Source: Paramyrothecium sp. XJ0827
Taxonomy: Eukaryota; Ascomycota; Sordariomycetes; Hypocreales; Stachybotryaceae
Length of the DNA: 64,000 bases
Assembly: GCA_020881915.1 (NCBI GenBank)
Contig: JAJFPB010000006.1
Location: forward strand, 2,790,001-2,854,000
Direction of reading: 5' to 3'
The first letter of the stretch is position 1. Every line of letters begins with the position of its first letter. Made by a program: the position numbers and the translations under genes. Shown here in pieces: positions 20,623 to 32,672 of this stretch. The notes under the pieces were generated by a model. That model was not told the origin of the DNA and did no database searches. It saw only the letters and a program-made list of their open reading frames with translations.

Positions 20623-22622
20623 ATGGCGACTCCCGCCGGTCGTACTCTCTACAAGAAGAAGGAGGGCATCTTGACTCTGACGGCAGACCGCCAAACTGTA
20701 ACATGGACGCCGAATTCTGGAGGACCGCCGACCGTGACGCTTCCAGTTGCTAGCATTACAAGTAAATACACCTTCCGGGCGCCCATATGAATCCCTTCAC
20801 TAATCGACATTTTGCAGACTTGCAACAGACTCCAGACTCTTCTCCCAAGGTCATGCTCAAAATTTTCGAGAAGCCGGCGAATGGAGGTGACCCTGCAACA
20901 TACCTATTCCATTTCAACACCACAGAGGCCAAAGATGAGGCCAAAGCCGTCAAAGATCTTCTTTCAAAGCTGCTTGGGGACCTAAGAGTCAATGATGCTG
21001 GTGTCCCGAAACCAGCGCCTGGCACACCTTCCGGTGGTGCTGCCTCTACACCGAATAGCAATGCAGCTGGAAGCGGCTCCGCGGCAATGGCATTCGCCAG
21101 TGCAGTCAACTCTCAACCGTCATCTTCCCGTTGGTTCGATGATGCCCAGCTGAAGAACGATATCGAGCTGCAGCAGTCTCTTATGAAAAAGGATCGAAGC
21201 CTTCATCAGACATATGTAGAGGCCCTTGCGACGAAGCCAGAGTCCATCTCTGGCGCGGCTTTCAATTCTCAGTTCTGGTCTACGCGCACCAATATGCTGC
21301 GTGCTCACGCCATTGAGATTAACCAGAAGAAGGGCGCCTACAACGTTCTGTCGACAGTCAAACCTCGAACTGTTGACGGGGAGTTGAAGCTCAACATTAG
21401 CGTTGAGCAAGTGCAGATGATCTTTACCCAGCATCCTTTGGTGAAGCGAATCTACAACGAAAATGTTCCTAAGCTCTCTGAAGCCGAATTTTGGTCGCGC
21501 TTCTTCCTGAGCAAGCTGTCGAAAAAGCTTCGAGGAGAGCGGGTTGCCGACAATGACCCGCCAGACAATCTCTTCGATAGGTACGACGCCAGTGAAAACA
21601 CGGTCGAGTTCCAAAGCAGGATCATGGCGCAGAGCGTCCCCCACATCATTGATCTGGAAGGTAATGAGGTGAATCAAGGAGGTGTGTCGAGTGGCAATGC
21701 CAAAGACGTGGAAATGCGTCCGAGAAAAAACGTTCCCATCATCAAGACGCTCAATAGCCTGAGTGAGAAGATCATGGCCAACGTGGCGCCCTCAGATATC
21801 ATCCCAGAAGATGCAACAGGCGCCCGGGATACGTTTGACCAATTGGCTTTACGAGATTTGAGAGAAGACGCCAAAGAACACCGAATCATGTTAAACGTCA
21901 AAGAACAAAACACATTCTTCTCAAAACAGAGCTCTGCTCCCTCCGCTATTTCCCAGGCATTCGCGAAGCAGAACCCACGAGACGTCCTTTCCAAAATCCA
22001 GGGCACACTTGGTACTATCAAGGACAACGGCGCCGGCGGTATGGATCTGCACACAAACATAGGATTTGACGAACAAAGCGACAGTGAGGACGAAGGTCCC
22101 AAACGGGCGCACGTTGGCTCCCGTGCCTCCATTGCGGCGGCCGAAAAGGACATCATGGGCCGCGTGCACCAGCGCCGCTCACAGAAATATGGGCACGCAA
22201 CCGACGCAACCACCCCCATGGGCCTCCCAGTACACCTGGCAGAAAAGGCAGCCCTCACGCACGCAACGACGGTCGAGTTCCTCCATCAGTTCTGGAACGC
22301 CTTCCTGTCCGGCGACCCAGATCGCGCGCCCGAACTGGTGTACCTCGCCGAGTCGCTGAAGAGGTCCGCCGTGCGCATCAACGCCGTGGCGGACGACGCC
22401 GACCGGGAGCGCGACGAGATGATCCGCAAGCGCAAGCAGGAGATCCGCGACCACTTCGAGAGGACGGGCAAGAAGATCAAGTGGAAGCCCGACATGGCGG
22501 GCGGCGGGCGTGACGCCGTCTTCAAGCTGATGCAGCCGACGCTCGATGCCCTCGACAGGGCCCAGGCGGACTATGCGAGGGCCCTCGCTGCAGAGGGCCT
22601 GCAGGCTTCCACGGAGGCGTGA
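20623..22622 (+). CDS. TFB1: TFIIH core subunit TFB1/p62
   Basis: Structural subunit of general transcription and repair factor TFIIH, nuclear, 647 residues. Exons 20623-20761 and 20818-22622. The start MATPAGRTLYKKKEGILTL opens the N-terminal PH-like domain (to about residue 110), which in this family contacts activators and repair proteins. The intron falls inside that domain (VASITN|LQQTP). BSD-type domains follow: first ELQQSLMKKDRSLHQTY to FWSTR, then QVQMIFTQHPLVKRIYNENV with EFWSRFFLSK. A linker with SDSEDEGPKR precedes a C-terminal helical region with EFLHQFWNAFLSGD, typical of p62/Tfb1. It diverges from KGD1 and converges with the AAA ATPase. Identification is firm. Confidence 0.95.
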
Positions 22623-22856
22623 GGTAAGGTTGCCAGGCATGCTGCCACGGCAGCAACCGGAAAATGTGTGAATTAGGAAGCATCATCGTAGGCGTCGATC
22701 ACGGGATTTAAGAGGCCGGGCCTTCTTGGGTACTCGGATATAATTGAAATCCACATTCTTTGTGTACAATACATAGAAATAACTTACAGCGACCCCCGAA
22801 GGTCAATACTACTCATGTCCCTCATTTTCCAAGTATTATAGTACAAGTCCTCAGCT

Positions 22857-25800
22857 CTATGGGCGAATGCGCGCATCCGTGACGTCAATAAGCTTCTTCT
22901 CATCCACAATGCCAAAGCCCATCGACTTCTTGCTCTTCCTCTTGCGGTTCCCGTACTCCTCGTCGAACTTGCGGATCTGCTTCAGCGACGCCATGTCCTC
23001 GCTGATGCTGGCCGGGATCTGCTGCAGCGCCTTCTCGAAGTGGTCCTTGCGCAGGACGCGCCGCTCCGGATACACGTACGGCTCGGACCCGGTGTGGCGC
23101 GCTGCGGCCTCGTTCTCCTCCTCGACGGCGGCCATGGCGGCGGCGACGCAGACGTTCTTGAGGTCGGAGCCAGAGTAGAAGGGCGTCCGCTCGGCGAGGT
23201 CTTCGAGGGACACTGAGTCCTCCACTTGCTCCCCCCTCATGAGCAGTTTGAGGATAGCCAGGCGGTCATCCTTCATGGGCAAATCCACGAGGATCTTGCG
23301 CGGCAGCCGCCGGAGAACTGCGTCATCTAGGTCGAAAGGCCTGTTGGTGGCCACCATGATGAACGCATTCGTCTCCTGCATCCCGTCCCACTCCCTCAGA
23401 AACTGGTTGATGTGCTCTCGGTGAGACGCACGGTTACTATACATGCTGCGGTTTGCGAAGAGCGAATCGGCCTCGTCTATGAACACTACACAGGGCGAAA
23501 GCCGCTTCGCCAGGGTGAATACTGCTTTGATGAGCTTTTCGCTCTCGCCAACCCACTTGTCGTTTATGGTTGCACCGCTGATCTCCAACATGTTCGCACC
23601 GCTCTCCTTCGCAACAGCTTTGGCAAGCATAGTCTTGCCCGTTCCCGGCGGTCCATACAAGAGACAGCCGGGTATTTTGTCCGTCGAGAGGACGCCGTAG
23701 GAGAAGGCATCGGGCCGAACGAGGGCCAAAGATGTGAGGAGTTTCAGCGCCGAAATTGTTTCTTTAGGCGCATGGACATCCGCAAATGTGACTCGGATGT
23801 CGTTGGTATTAATCTGTCCAGATGCAATCCGCTTCTCGTACTCGTTGGGCTTCGCAGCAGCGCGTTCCGGCTCCGCCTCCTTTCTACCGCGTGTGTGTTC
23901 AGCAGAGTCCGGCTTGCCGGCCAGCTGATCCGCCGAGGCAGATTCCTCGCCTGCTTTTTGACGCAGTGATCCCAGGCGGTAAAGACCCAACAAAGACCTA
24001 CGTGGCCCATCGCCAGGCTGAAGGCGCTCGTTGTTTATGAATGCGGTGGCGGCGTTGTAAACTTCTGACGGCGGAAGTATGGCACCATCCAGAATGTTGG
24101 GCATTTGAGGCGGGAAATAATAGGGTATAAACAGGTCGCTTGGGATCTTGTGAACGCTGTGCTCCTCGGCAAAGTTTGGATCTATGGCCTGAATCATTCT
24201 CCTGATATTCTCGGCATTTTCTTCGATGTAATCAGTGCGTTGCAAATTGAATGGGCGAGATTCTTTCTGGGGTTTCAAGGGCATGAATTGGCTTGTCCGC
24301 TGTGGCTGAACATGCCGAGAGATGACAAAATCTCGAATTGCCATTTCCCGAATGGCTTCCTGGTATTCTTCTGATGGTTCTTCAGAAGAGGAAGTTCCAA
24401 AGAGTGTAATTGGTGAGCCCTGGTGCCAAGCGGCGTCGACCAGGGCCCTGAGTCTCGAGAGGAGCACTGATCCTTCCAGTGTCAGACTCAACTCAACAAT
24501 ATCGTGCAGGTGTATGAGGGTCTTTCTGGGTTGCTCTGAGGGGTCCTTGACTTGTGGTGACCGGATGAGGCAGTCAAGGATTTTATCTATCTTGAGCTGC
24601 TCCCATTTCGTGAATACTTCGTACCCTCGTTGCTTTGTCTTCTTTTGAAGGTCCTCCTCCAATGAATTCGTGAGGCTGCGGACACTGATGAGATTCGACT
24701 CCACATCATCATCGTCTTCCTCACTAGGCCGAGAAGCTTGGTCCGGATCGCTCTTCAACTTTCCATTAATTTCAGCTGCGCGGAACCCAAGCATAGAAAG
24801 AGGTCCTCGTGAGTAGGCCAAATCTTGGCCAGTATACTGTCCTACAAGAACTGCCAATTCTGAGGCGTTCAAATGGACCACGTCGGCCTGAGCGTCAAAT
24901 GCAAGCTGATTGGCAACCGATTCCGCGATGGCATTTCCACCGTAGCCGGACAAGGTTAAAATGGTAACCGGTCGTTGCGAGGTTTTAGGATCAAAGTGTG
25001 GAGGAGATCGTATGCGAAATTCATCTATGATTGTATGGCGGATCGGCTGGTAGGCATCATCGGGTAAGTCTGCAATGGCGTGAGCCCATGGGCAGTCTTG
25101 ATTCTCGCCATTGCGAATTGTGGTAGCCAAGTACATATCCAGGGTCGAGTACCGTTCACGAAAGGTGCAGGTTTGCGGGTCGAGGTCCCGGTGAAAGTGC
25201 CACCACCAGAAGGGCCGGGTCTTGTACGCATAGATGTTGTGTTGGGCGGCATAACTATCAATCAAGTGCCTGGTCGAATCGATGATCATGTTCCCACGCC
25301 GAACACTACGCTCGATACCAAGTCGTTTCTTCGAGAGACGGTCAGGGTCCTCAGTCGCAGACCAATCGAAGTATTTCACAGAACCCGTCTCGTAAAAGAA
25401 GAGCAGGCTGCTCGCCATCTCAAAGTATTTCTCCACTTGTTTCTTGAGCTTTTGCGTTACTCGTCGTTCGTTGGGCTTAGTCTCGATGGCCGTCGGATGC
25501 ACAAGCTTTTCGGCCTTTGCGTCTTCAGCGAGCGCGTGTGGCAATTGTGGTGGTATCTCGGGACTGTAGATTGAGACGTTCCTCTCCAGAAAGCGCTGGG
25601 GAAGCTGGACCGGAGGGAGAGCGGCGCTGGCACGTTGCTTGGCCAGCCGAGCTTTCTGAGACGGGTTGACATGGTTCTTTTGTCGACCGCCGGATATTTG
25701 AGCATTGGATTGGGATTCAGGGTCCTCGTCCTGGTCGTTGTGCTCCGTCACGGAGTCGTCTGCAGGCTTCGGTGCTCCATTGCCGTGAGCGACGAACCGC

Positions 25801-25892
25801 GCAGACGTCGAATGGATGGATCGGCGCGGGAACGACGAGATTCGCGCGGCCAGGTAGCCCGCGGGAATGGCTCGGAAGCCTGACGCATTCAT
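22857..25892 (-). CDS. Mitochondrial AAA ATPase with long N-terminal region
   Basis: Intronless 1011-residue AAA+ ATPase. The start MNASGFRAIPAGYLAARISS has the Arg/Ser amphipathic look of a mitochondrial presequence. One AAA module lies at about residues 690-930. It has Walker A GPPGTGKTMLAKAVAKESGA, then GATINDKWVGESEKLIKAVF (pore loop and sensor region), Walker B CVVFIDEADSLFANR, sensor 1 FIMVATNRPFDLDDAVLRRL and the arginine finger RRLPRK. The module most resembles the Msp1/ATAD1-spastin (meiotic) clade. The 680 residues before it have no motif I can name; they include an AAA-like patch TILTLSGYGGNAIAESVANQ and LIHLHDIVELSLT, which look like a degenerate, second P-loop-type domain without Walker residues. 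A matrix or inner-membrane chaperone role is inferred. It diverges from the Zn2Cys6 gene. Confidence 0.85.
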   Translation of the reverse strand: MNASGFRAIPAGYLAARISSFPRRSIHSTSARFVAHGNGAPKPADDSVTEHNDQDEDPESQSNAQISGGRQKNHVNPSQKARLAKQRASAALPPVQLPQRFLERNVSIYSPEIPPQLPHALAEDAKAEKLVHPTAIETKPNERRVTQKLKKQVEKYFEMASSLLFFYETGSVKYFDWSATEDPDRLSKKRLGIERSVRRGNMIIDSTRHLIDSYAAQHNIYAYKTRPFWWWHFHRDLDPQTCTFRERYSTLDMYLATTIRNGENQDCPWAHAIADLPDDAYQPIRHTIIDEFRIRSPPHFDPKTSQRPVTILTLSGYGGNAIAESVANQLAFDAQADVVHLNASELAVLVGQYTGQDLAYSRGPLSMLGFRAAEINGKLKSDPDQASRPSEEDDDDVESNLISVRSLTNSLEEDLQKKTKQRGYEVFTKWEQLKIDKILDCLIRSPQVKDPSEQPRKTLIHLHDIVELSLTLEGSVLLSRLRALVDAAWHQGSPITLFGTSSSEEPSEEYQEAIREMAIRDFVISRHVQPQRTSQFMPLKPQKESRPFNLQRTDYIEENAENIRRMIQAIDPNFAEEHSVHKIPSDLFIPYYFPPQMPNILDGAILPPSEVYNAATAFINNERLQPGDGPRRSLLGLYRLGSLRQKAGEESASADQLAGKPDSAEHTRGRKEAEPERAAAKPNEYEKRIASGQINTNDIRVTFADVHAPKETISALKLLTSLALVRPDAFSYGVLSTDKIPGCLLYGPPGTGKTMLAKAVAKESGANMLEISGATINDKWVGESEKLIKAVFTLAKRLSPCVVFIDEADSLFANRSMYSNRASHREHINQFLREWDGMQETNAFIMVATNRPFDLDDAVLRRLPRKILVDLPMKDDRLAILKLLMRGEQVEDSVSLEDLAERTPFYSGSDLKNVCVAAAMAAVEEENEAAARHTGSEPYVYPERRVLRKDHFEKALQQIPASISEDMASLKQIRKFDEEYGNRKRKSKKSMGFGIVDEKKLIDVTDARIRP

Positions 25893-27445
25893 CCGGGGCG
25901 AGGCGTCGACTGTGCCGACGCAATGTAGAGCCGCGCGCGAGCAGCTGAGGATGTTTAAGAAATCAAGAGCATCGGGTGTTCTTCTGAAGGCACATGGCGA
26001 TTGTGATGCGATGGCAGGTACTGGGCTCTAGGTATCTCGACTTTCAGAACGGCGCAGCAACTGGTTAGGGAGTGGGGGAGCACGTGTACCTATTCTTGAG
26101 GATCCGGGCAATCAAGTACCTCACCTATCGTTATCGCATCAAAACTTTTGCGATAAGCCTAAGAGCAAGTTTGTTGAAGTGGACTAGTCAAAGTCTACCA
26201 AGAGATTGGTCACGGAGGCGCTGGGGTACTGCGTCGTAGTCTTGTCTCACCTGACATTTCAATTACCTACTTACCTCACCTGGTACTTAAGTTACGTCTT
26301 ATTCTATTAGATATATAATAACTTACATTCAGGGCAAGATATCACCTATTATTTGCTGCTTGGTATTCCAGGTCATATCTTGGAAGCCATGCGTTAGAGT
26401 ACTGTAAAGTCAGGTACCCATGAATCGAGACAAAGGTCAACAGTGCAGTGGCCCGACCACGAGGGTGTGCCAGAAAAAGCGAGCCTGCAAACCACTTTAC
26501 CTCTAGTATACTTTTGGTTTGGATATTAAAAGAATCCCCTCCTCATAAAATGATAACAGCAGCAGTGTTTTCAAAGTAAAATCTCAAAATTTACTAGGAA
26601 TGTGTGCAGAATAAGTAATGTACCTACTTATAGGGACAGGAATAAACAAGAAAGCACTCTTACTAACTTAGGTAGCTTACCTTAAATTAATGCACTTTAA
26701 GGCGATTATATAGAGGTGCCTTATCCTTTGGTCGTTATGTTTTTTCTGTCTTCCACATGCTCGAATAAGGGAGGCGACGCAATTGCGAGGATTTCGTTGG
26801 AAATCCCATACACAAAAGAAGACCGCCCATCCTAATGAGACTGGTGTTGAGACCGGTATCAATATACCTACGTAGGAGGGAACCATATCTCCATAAAAGT
26901 GAAGATGTCTGCTAATCATCCGAGCGTATCCTGGGTTTGGTAAAGCCAAGCTAAACCAGTCGTCTTAAATTATCGTTTTCATCGACCCTGTCGTACGTGT
27001 GTGCCTGCAGTACTGAAAACGCGCGTTCCAGCAACCAAGGTCGTTTGGGGCTGAGTGGACAACAATATCGGCACAAGCTAATACGCTACCGTACCCGATC
27101 CCGATGCCTAGCCCCTGCCTGCGCCCTACGCAAGATCGACTACTGGAATCCTACCGGCTGCTAGTTATAAACTCATCTTCCTTGCCTTCCTTTTAAACAA
27201 ACCTTACACCTACCTAGTTACGGTTATCATGTCATTCGCGTCGTGTAAAGTCAGCAAAGTCAGGTAGCCTCGTTGCACCCCTTGCACTCATGATAACCTC
27301 TTGTACCCAACTACCGTCAGCTTCTGCGTTGCACCCTACACTCATATTCATACCTCACTCACACATATTCCTACGGTACTGAAACTACGACACCACAGAA
27401 GGTCTGGCTGGCGCCTGGAACCCCCACCCCACCTCAACTGAAGCG
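25893..27445. other. AT-rich divergent intergenic region
   Basis: 1.55 kb without a supportable gene. Bases about 26240-26950 are AT-rich and dotted with TACCTA/TAGGTA and GTACCT motifs. A CACGTG box lies at 26080-26085, 188 bp upstream of the AAA ATPase start. Bases 27200-27440 are CT-rich and likely the core promoter of the Zn2Cys6 gene. Confidence 0.6.
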
Positions 27446-28993
27446 ATGACCTCACTGAGCTACTCGAACGAGGGCGGGCAATTGCCAGACGTGGCGGGTT
27501 TCAGCGAAATTTCCCAGGAACGTCCTTTCCACAGCAAGCGGCCTCACAGGAAATCGAGGACGGGCTGCAAGAACTGCAAGGCCAGAAAGGTCAAATGCGA
27601 CGAGGCCCGGCCGATCTGCCGCTCCTGCAGACTACGCAAGGCGGAATGCATTTATCCTCAGGCTCCACCAGCAACAACGGTGACAGATAACGGCCTTGTA
27701 ACGCCGTCGGCAACTGGTGACTCGCTGCCTGTAGGCCTCACTTTCACCACGCCAGCACCATGGGGAAACGCCGTATCCCTCTGGCCTCCATCACCGTTTG
27801 ACACGCCCGTCTCCTCCGGTAGCCTCACCCTTGAGGACCAGGAGGACCAGGAGCAGGCCTACGAGGATGACGCCAATGATTCCATGGTTGTCGTGGAGCC
27901 GCTGTTTCGTCCTTCGGGAATCGACGAGACAGACATGAAGTTTCTGTGGTTTTACACCTCAACAACTGCCGCTTCATTTTCTGTCGCCGAGGATCTGCCA
28001 GGTCGTTCTACGGAGGAGATTATGAAGAACACACTGGTGCAAATGGGATTTCAGAACCCCTTCCTCATGCACTCACTCTTTGCCCTGGCCGGTCTTCATA
28101 TGCGATCCATAAAACAAAACCTGGATGCAGCCCGCGCAATTTACTATCGCGCCAGGGCTTTCGAAAGCTACCGCAGGGCCGTCGAGGAAGCTAAGCCCGA
28201 GACCTTTCCTGCCCTCCTGGCCAACTCGCTGGTGCTCACAGCGTTGAGCTCAGAGACGTTCCGTGAGCCTGATGGAAAAGAACTATTTATACTTGATTGG
28301 ATCACCATTTGGCGTGGTATCGGCCTTATGATAGGCCTAACAACGGTGCGCGGCATGTTTCAGTCGGGCCTACAGCCTTTGTTCAATAGACCTGCAATGG
28401 ATCTTGAAGCTGGCGCAGCTGCCATCCCGAACAAGCTGCTTTTAATGATTTCATCCATCCCCTTGGATGATCCGGACCACCTGAATATAAATACCTACTA
28501 CAAGACACTGAGATTCCTGGGTACGCTGTACCAGAATCTGCCGCTGGATATCGGCCATCTGATGCATCTACGCGTCATCACCTGGTTCACCTTTGTGCCG
28601 GCAGAATTCGTTGAGCTGGCTCGCATGAAACAGCCACGCGCACTCGTCATCATCGCTCACTATGCCTGCTTCGCGAAACTGATGCATCGCGTTTGGTGGA
28701 TGACGGGCATAGGGCAGAGAACTTTGCGAGATATTTGCAAATACCTCGGCGAAGAGTGGCATCCGTATCTGCACGTTCCGCTTCAAGCTGTCGATATTGA
28801 AGATGAGGTGGTTCTCGGAAGGCTGATTCTGAACGACCCTTCTTGGATCCCGACCGAGTCAGACGATTTGAAGTCAATAGCCTCATGCAACATCGAGAAG
28901 CAGCTAGGTTGGGTGAGTGAAGAGGGGAAGGTACTTGACCCTGAATGCATTGACACATACAAAGTAGAGGAAACGGAGGAAGTACTTGTGTAG
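27446..28993 (+). CDS. Zn(II)2Cys6 transcription factor
   Basis: Intronless 515-residue fungal regulator. The binuclear zinc cluster is at residues 41-68 with spacing C-X2-C-X6-C-X6-C-X2-C-X6-C (CKNCKARKVKCDEARPICRS, then CRLRKAEC), preceded by the basic RKSRTG. A Ser/Pro/Thr-rich linker and an acidic stretch (LEDQEDQEQAYEDDANDS) lead to a helical effector region with MHSLFALAGLHMRSI and YYRARAFESYRRAVEEA. These are typical of Upc2-like regulators with the DUF3468-type fungal domain. The C-terminus is acidic (KVEETEEVLV). It is nuclear by family. Target genes cannot be deduced. It stands alone between two AT-rich intergenic stretches, diverging from the AAA ATPase and converging on ATP2. Confidence 0.93.
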   Translation: MTSLSYSNEGGQLPDVAGFSEISQERPFHSKRPHRKSRTGCKNCKARKVKCDEARPICRSCRLRKAECIYPQAPPATTVTDNGLVTPSATGDSLPVGLTFTTPAPWGNAVSLWPPSPFDTPVSSGSLTLEDQEDQEQAYEDDANDSMVVVEPLFRPSGIDETDMKFLWFYTSTTAASFSVAEDLPGRSTEEIMKNTLVQMGFQNPFLMHSLFALAGLHMRSIKQNLDAARAIYYRARAFESYRRAVEEAKPETFPALLANSLVLTALSSETFREPDGKELFILDWITIWRGIGLMIGLTTVRGMFQSGLQPLFNRPAMDLEAGAAAIPNKLLLMISSIPLDDPDHLNINTYYKTLRFLGTLYQNLPLDIGHLMHLRVITWFTFVPAEFVELARMKQPRALVIIAHYACFAKLMHRVWWMTGIGQRTLRDICKYLGEEWHPYLHVPLQAVDIEDEVVLGRLILNDPSWIPTESDDLKSIASCNIEKQLGWVSEEGKVLDPECIDTYKVEETEEVLV

Positions 28994-29748
28994 GTGCCAC
29001 ATGATGGCATTGGAGCACGACTGTGAAAAGTGCCTTGGACGGCTATTGGTTCATTGCAAATTCAAGGAAGTTTGAAGAGAAATCCTGCCTGTCGAACATC
29101 TATTTTATGTCCATAAACTGAGGACGCCCAGTCTTACCATGTAAATGCAAGGGAGCTATGAGATGGCTATGAGGCCCGCGAAACGGTTGCAATATGGCGA
29201 CGCCGCACATTAAACTATTATACCTACCTACTTTACGGATGAAAGCTAATTTGACTGTACTTACCGGGAGTAGCTATAATCTAATACATTTATCACAAAT
29301 TTAAAAGAAAATTATCATTAAGTCGTCCTAAATTAAAAGGTTTTCGACGGTTTTATCATTGTTTCTTCCTTTGTCATTGCCAATAAAAAGTCTAATTTTT
29401 TGGTGAGTGTAAATAGAAGTGTCGCACAGACGCGTTCCATCGCGACTCTTGTCAATAAAGTAAAGATATAAACTACCCCTATCATTTTCATTCAAGGGGG
29501 GCCGTCGCTGATGAACGAGGAGGTCACAAGGTATAGCATGTCACAGGACACAAACAAGACTGTAAAAGCACAAAAGAATTATCTCAGCTTCAATAATGAC
29601 TACAAGAGGAATTTTGTTGATTTCTTGGTACACAGCCCACAAAGGACACTTGATAGAGCTTAGAAGAAACCGCCCTGGCCTTCATTCCTCTGTTCTATAC
29701 ACAGGCCCGTTCTCCACATCTCCTGGTATTATGTAGCTAGCAGGCCGC
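28994..29748. other. AT-rich convergent intergenic region
   Basis: 3' flanks of the Zn2Cys6 gene and ATP2. Bases about 29210-29400 are notably AT-rich with TACCTACCTAC near 29221. No gene seen. Confidence 0.6.
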
Positions 29749-31655
<1,907 letters not shown>

Positions 31656-32672
31656 CTTGCCAGATGACAGAGAGCGATCTGAGATGGGAGCGGAGAGAGG
31701 TAGTTGAAGCTGAGGGAGAACTTTTGCGGATTGAGCAGTTTTGCTCGGGAGAGGACGACTTGGTCGGTTAGAGCTTTCTCCCAAGTCACGTGGAGCGACT
31801 AGCCTGAAATTACGCCTGGATCCACCTGCGCAACGCTTGTGCCGGAAAATTATCGGGGACTGGATTTACCTCCCGAAAGGGGGACGTGGTGACGGATGGG
31901 GCAAAAGCTTCCCCCAGCGAGCCGCGAGTCCAATAGTGGTTCTCGTGGGTCTGGACGTTACTGTACTATCACCCAATTTAATTGTGGTTCTAGAGCCATT
32001 CGAAAACGTATGCATTTTTCCATCACCATTCTCAATTGACACAATCGACTGGACCGTTGGAAAATGTGACAGGAAAGACGTGTAGCACATCCTTTCCTGC
32101 ACTGTGACCGATTGGGCAAATTTGCATTGGTCTCAAAGCGGGGAAATACCTTGCAAGAAACAACTCACTGCCTGCCCCTGGGACCTTGCCTTCAGGTGCC
32201 TGAGCACTGTTACTAGGCGTTCTGACTGTCGGCCAGTAACTTGTGATACGGACGCTTCGGAGCATGGCGGATGCACACCCTCCCCAAGGCATTCGCTTTC
32301 ATTTGTAGCCATTCACGACATACCTTTACGCCTTGAATCAATGAGCGTCAAGCCTTTCACGCGTTCATGTAGTGGAGAGAAGGCATTGAGTATTGCATAT
32401 ACAGCAAATGAGAACACGAGAGTGCTGCGAAATGTCGTCAGTGCGATGTTATCCAACTTACGCAGCTCCTTGTGTTTTTTTATCTCCGCATTTTTGTATC
32501 AGTCGCCGAGCATCGGGGTTAATCATTCTTATTTTGGTAAAACACTTGCACGCACGGTAGGAAATAGCTACGTATTAGGTATAGATAACGACAACTTTTC
32601 CTACATCAAGATAGTTGCCAGACCGCCAGGCCGTAATTCCAGCTTGTTGACGCGTCCAGTACAATCGCTAGA
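31656..32672. other. ATP2 promoter and 3' flank of branching enzyme
   Basis: About 1 kb between two minus-strand genes. Near ATP2 it has a CACGTG at 31787-31792 and a CCAAT near 31930. A 193-codon plus-strand frame (32104-32685) runs over the branching enzyme's last exon and is not credible. Confidence 0.6.
31787..31792. promoter_or_regulatory. CACGTG box upstream of ATP2
   Basis: The palindromic bHLH-type site CACGTG lies 132 bp upstream of the ATP2 start codon. Function is inferred from position and from similar sites near other mitochondrial genes in the window. Confidence 0.4.
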
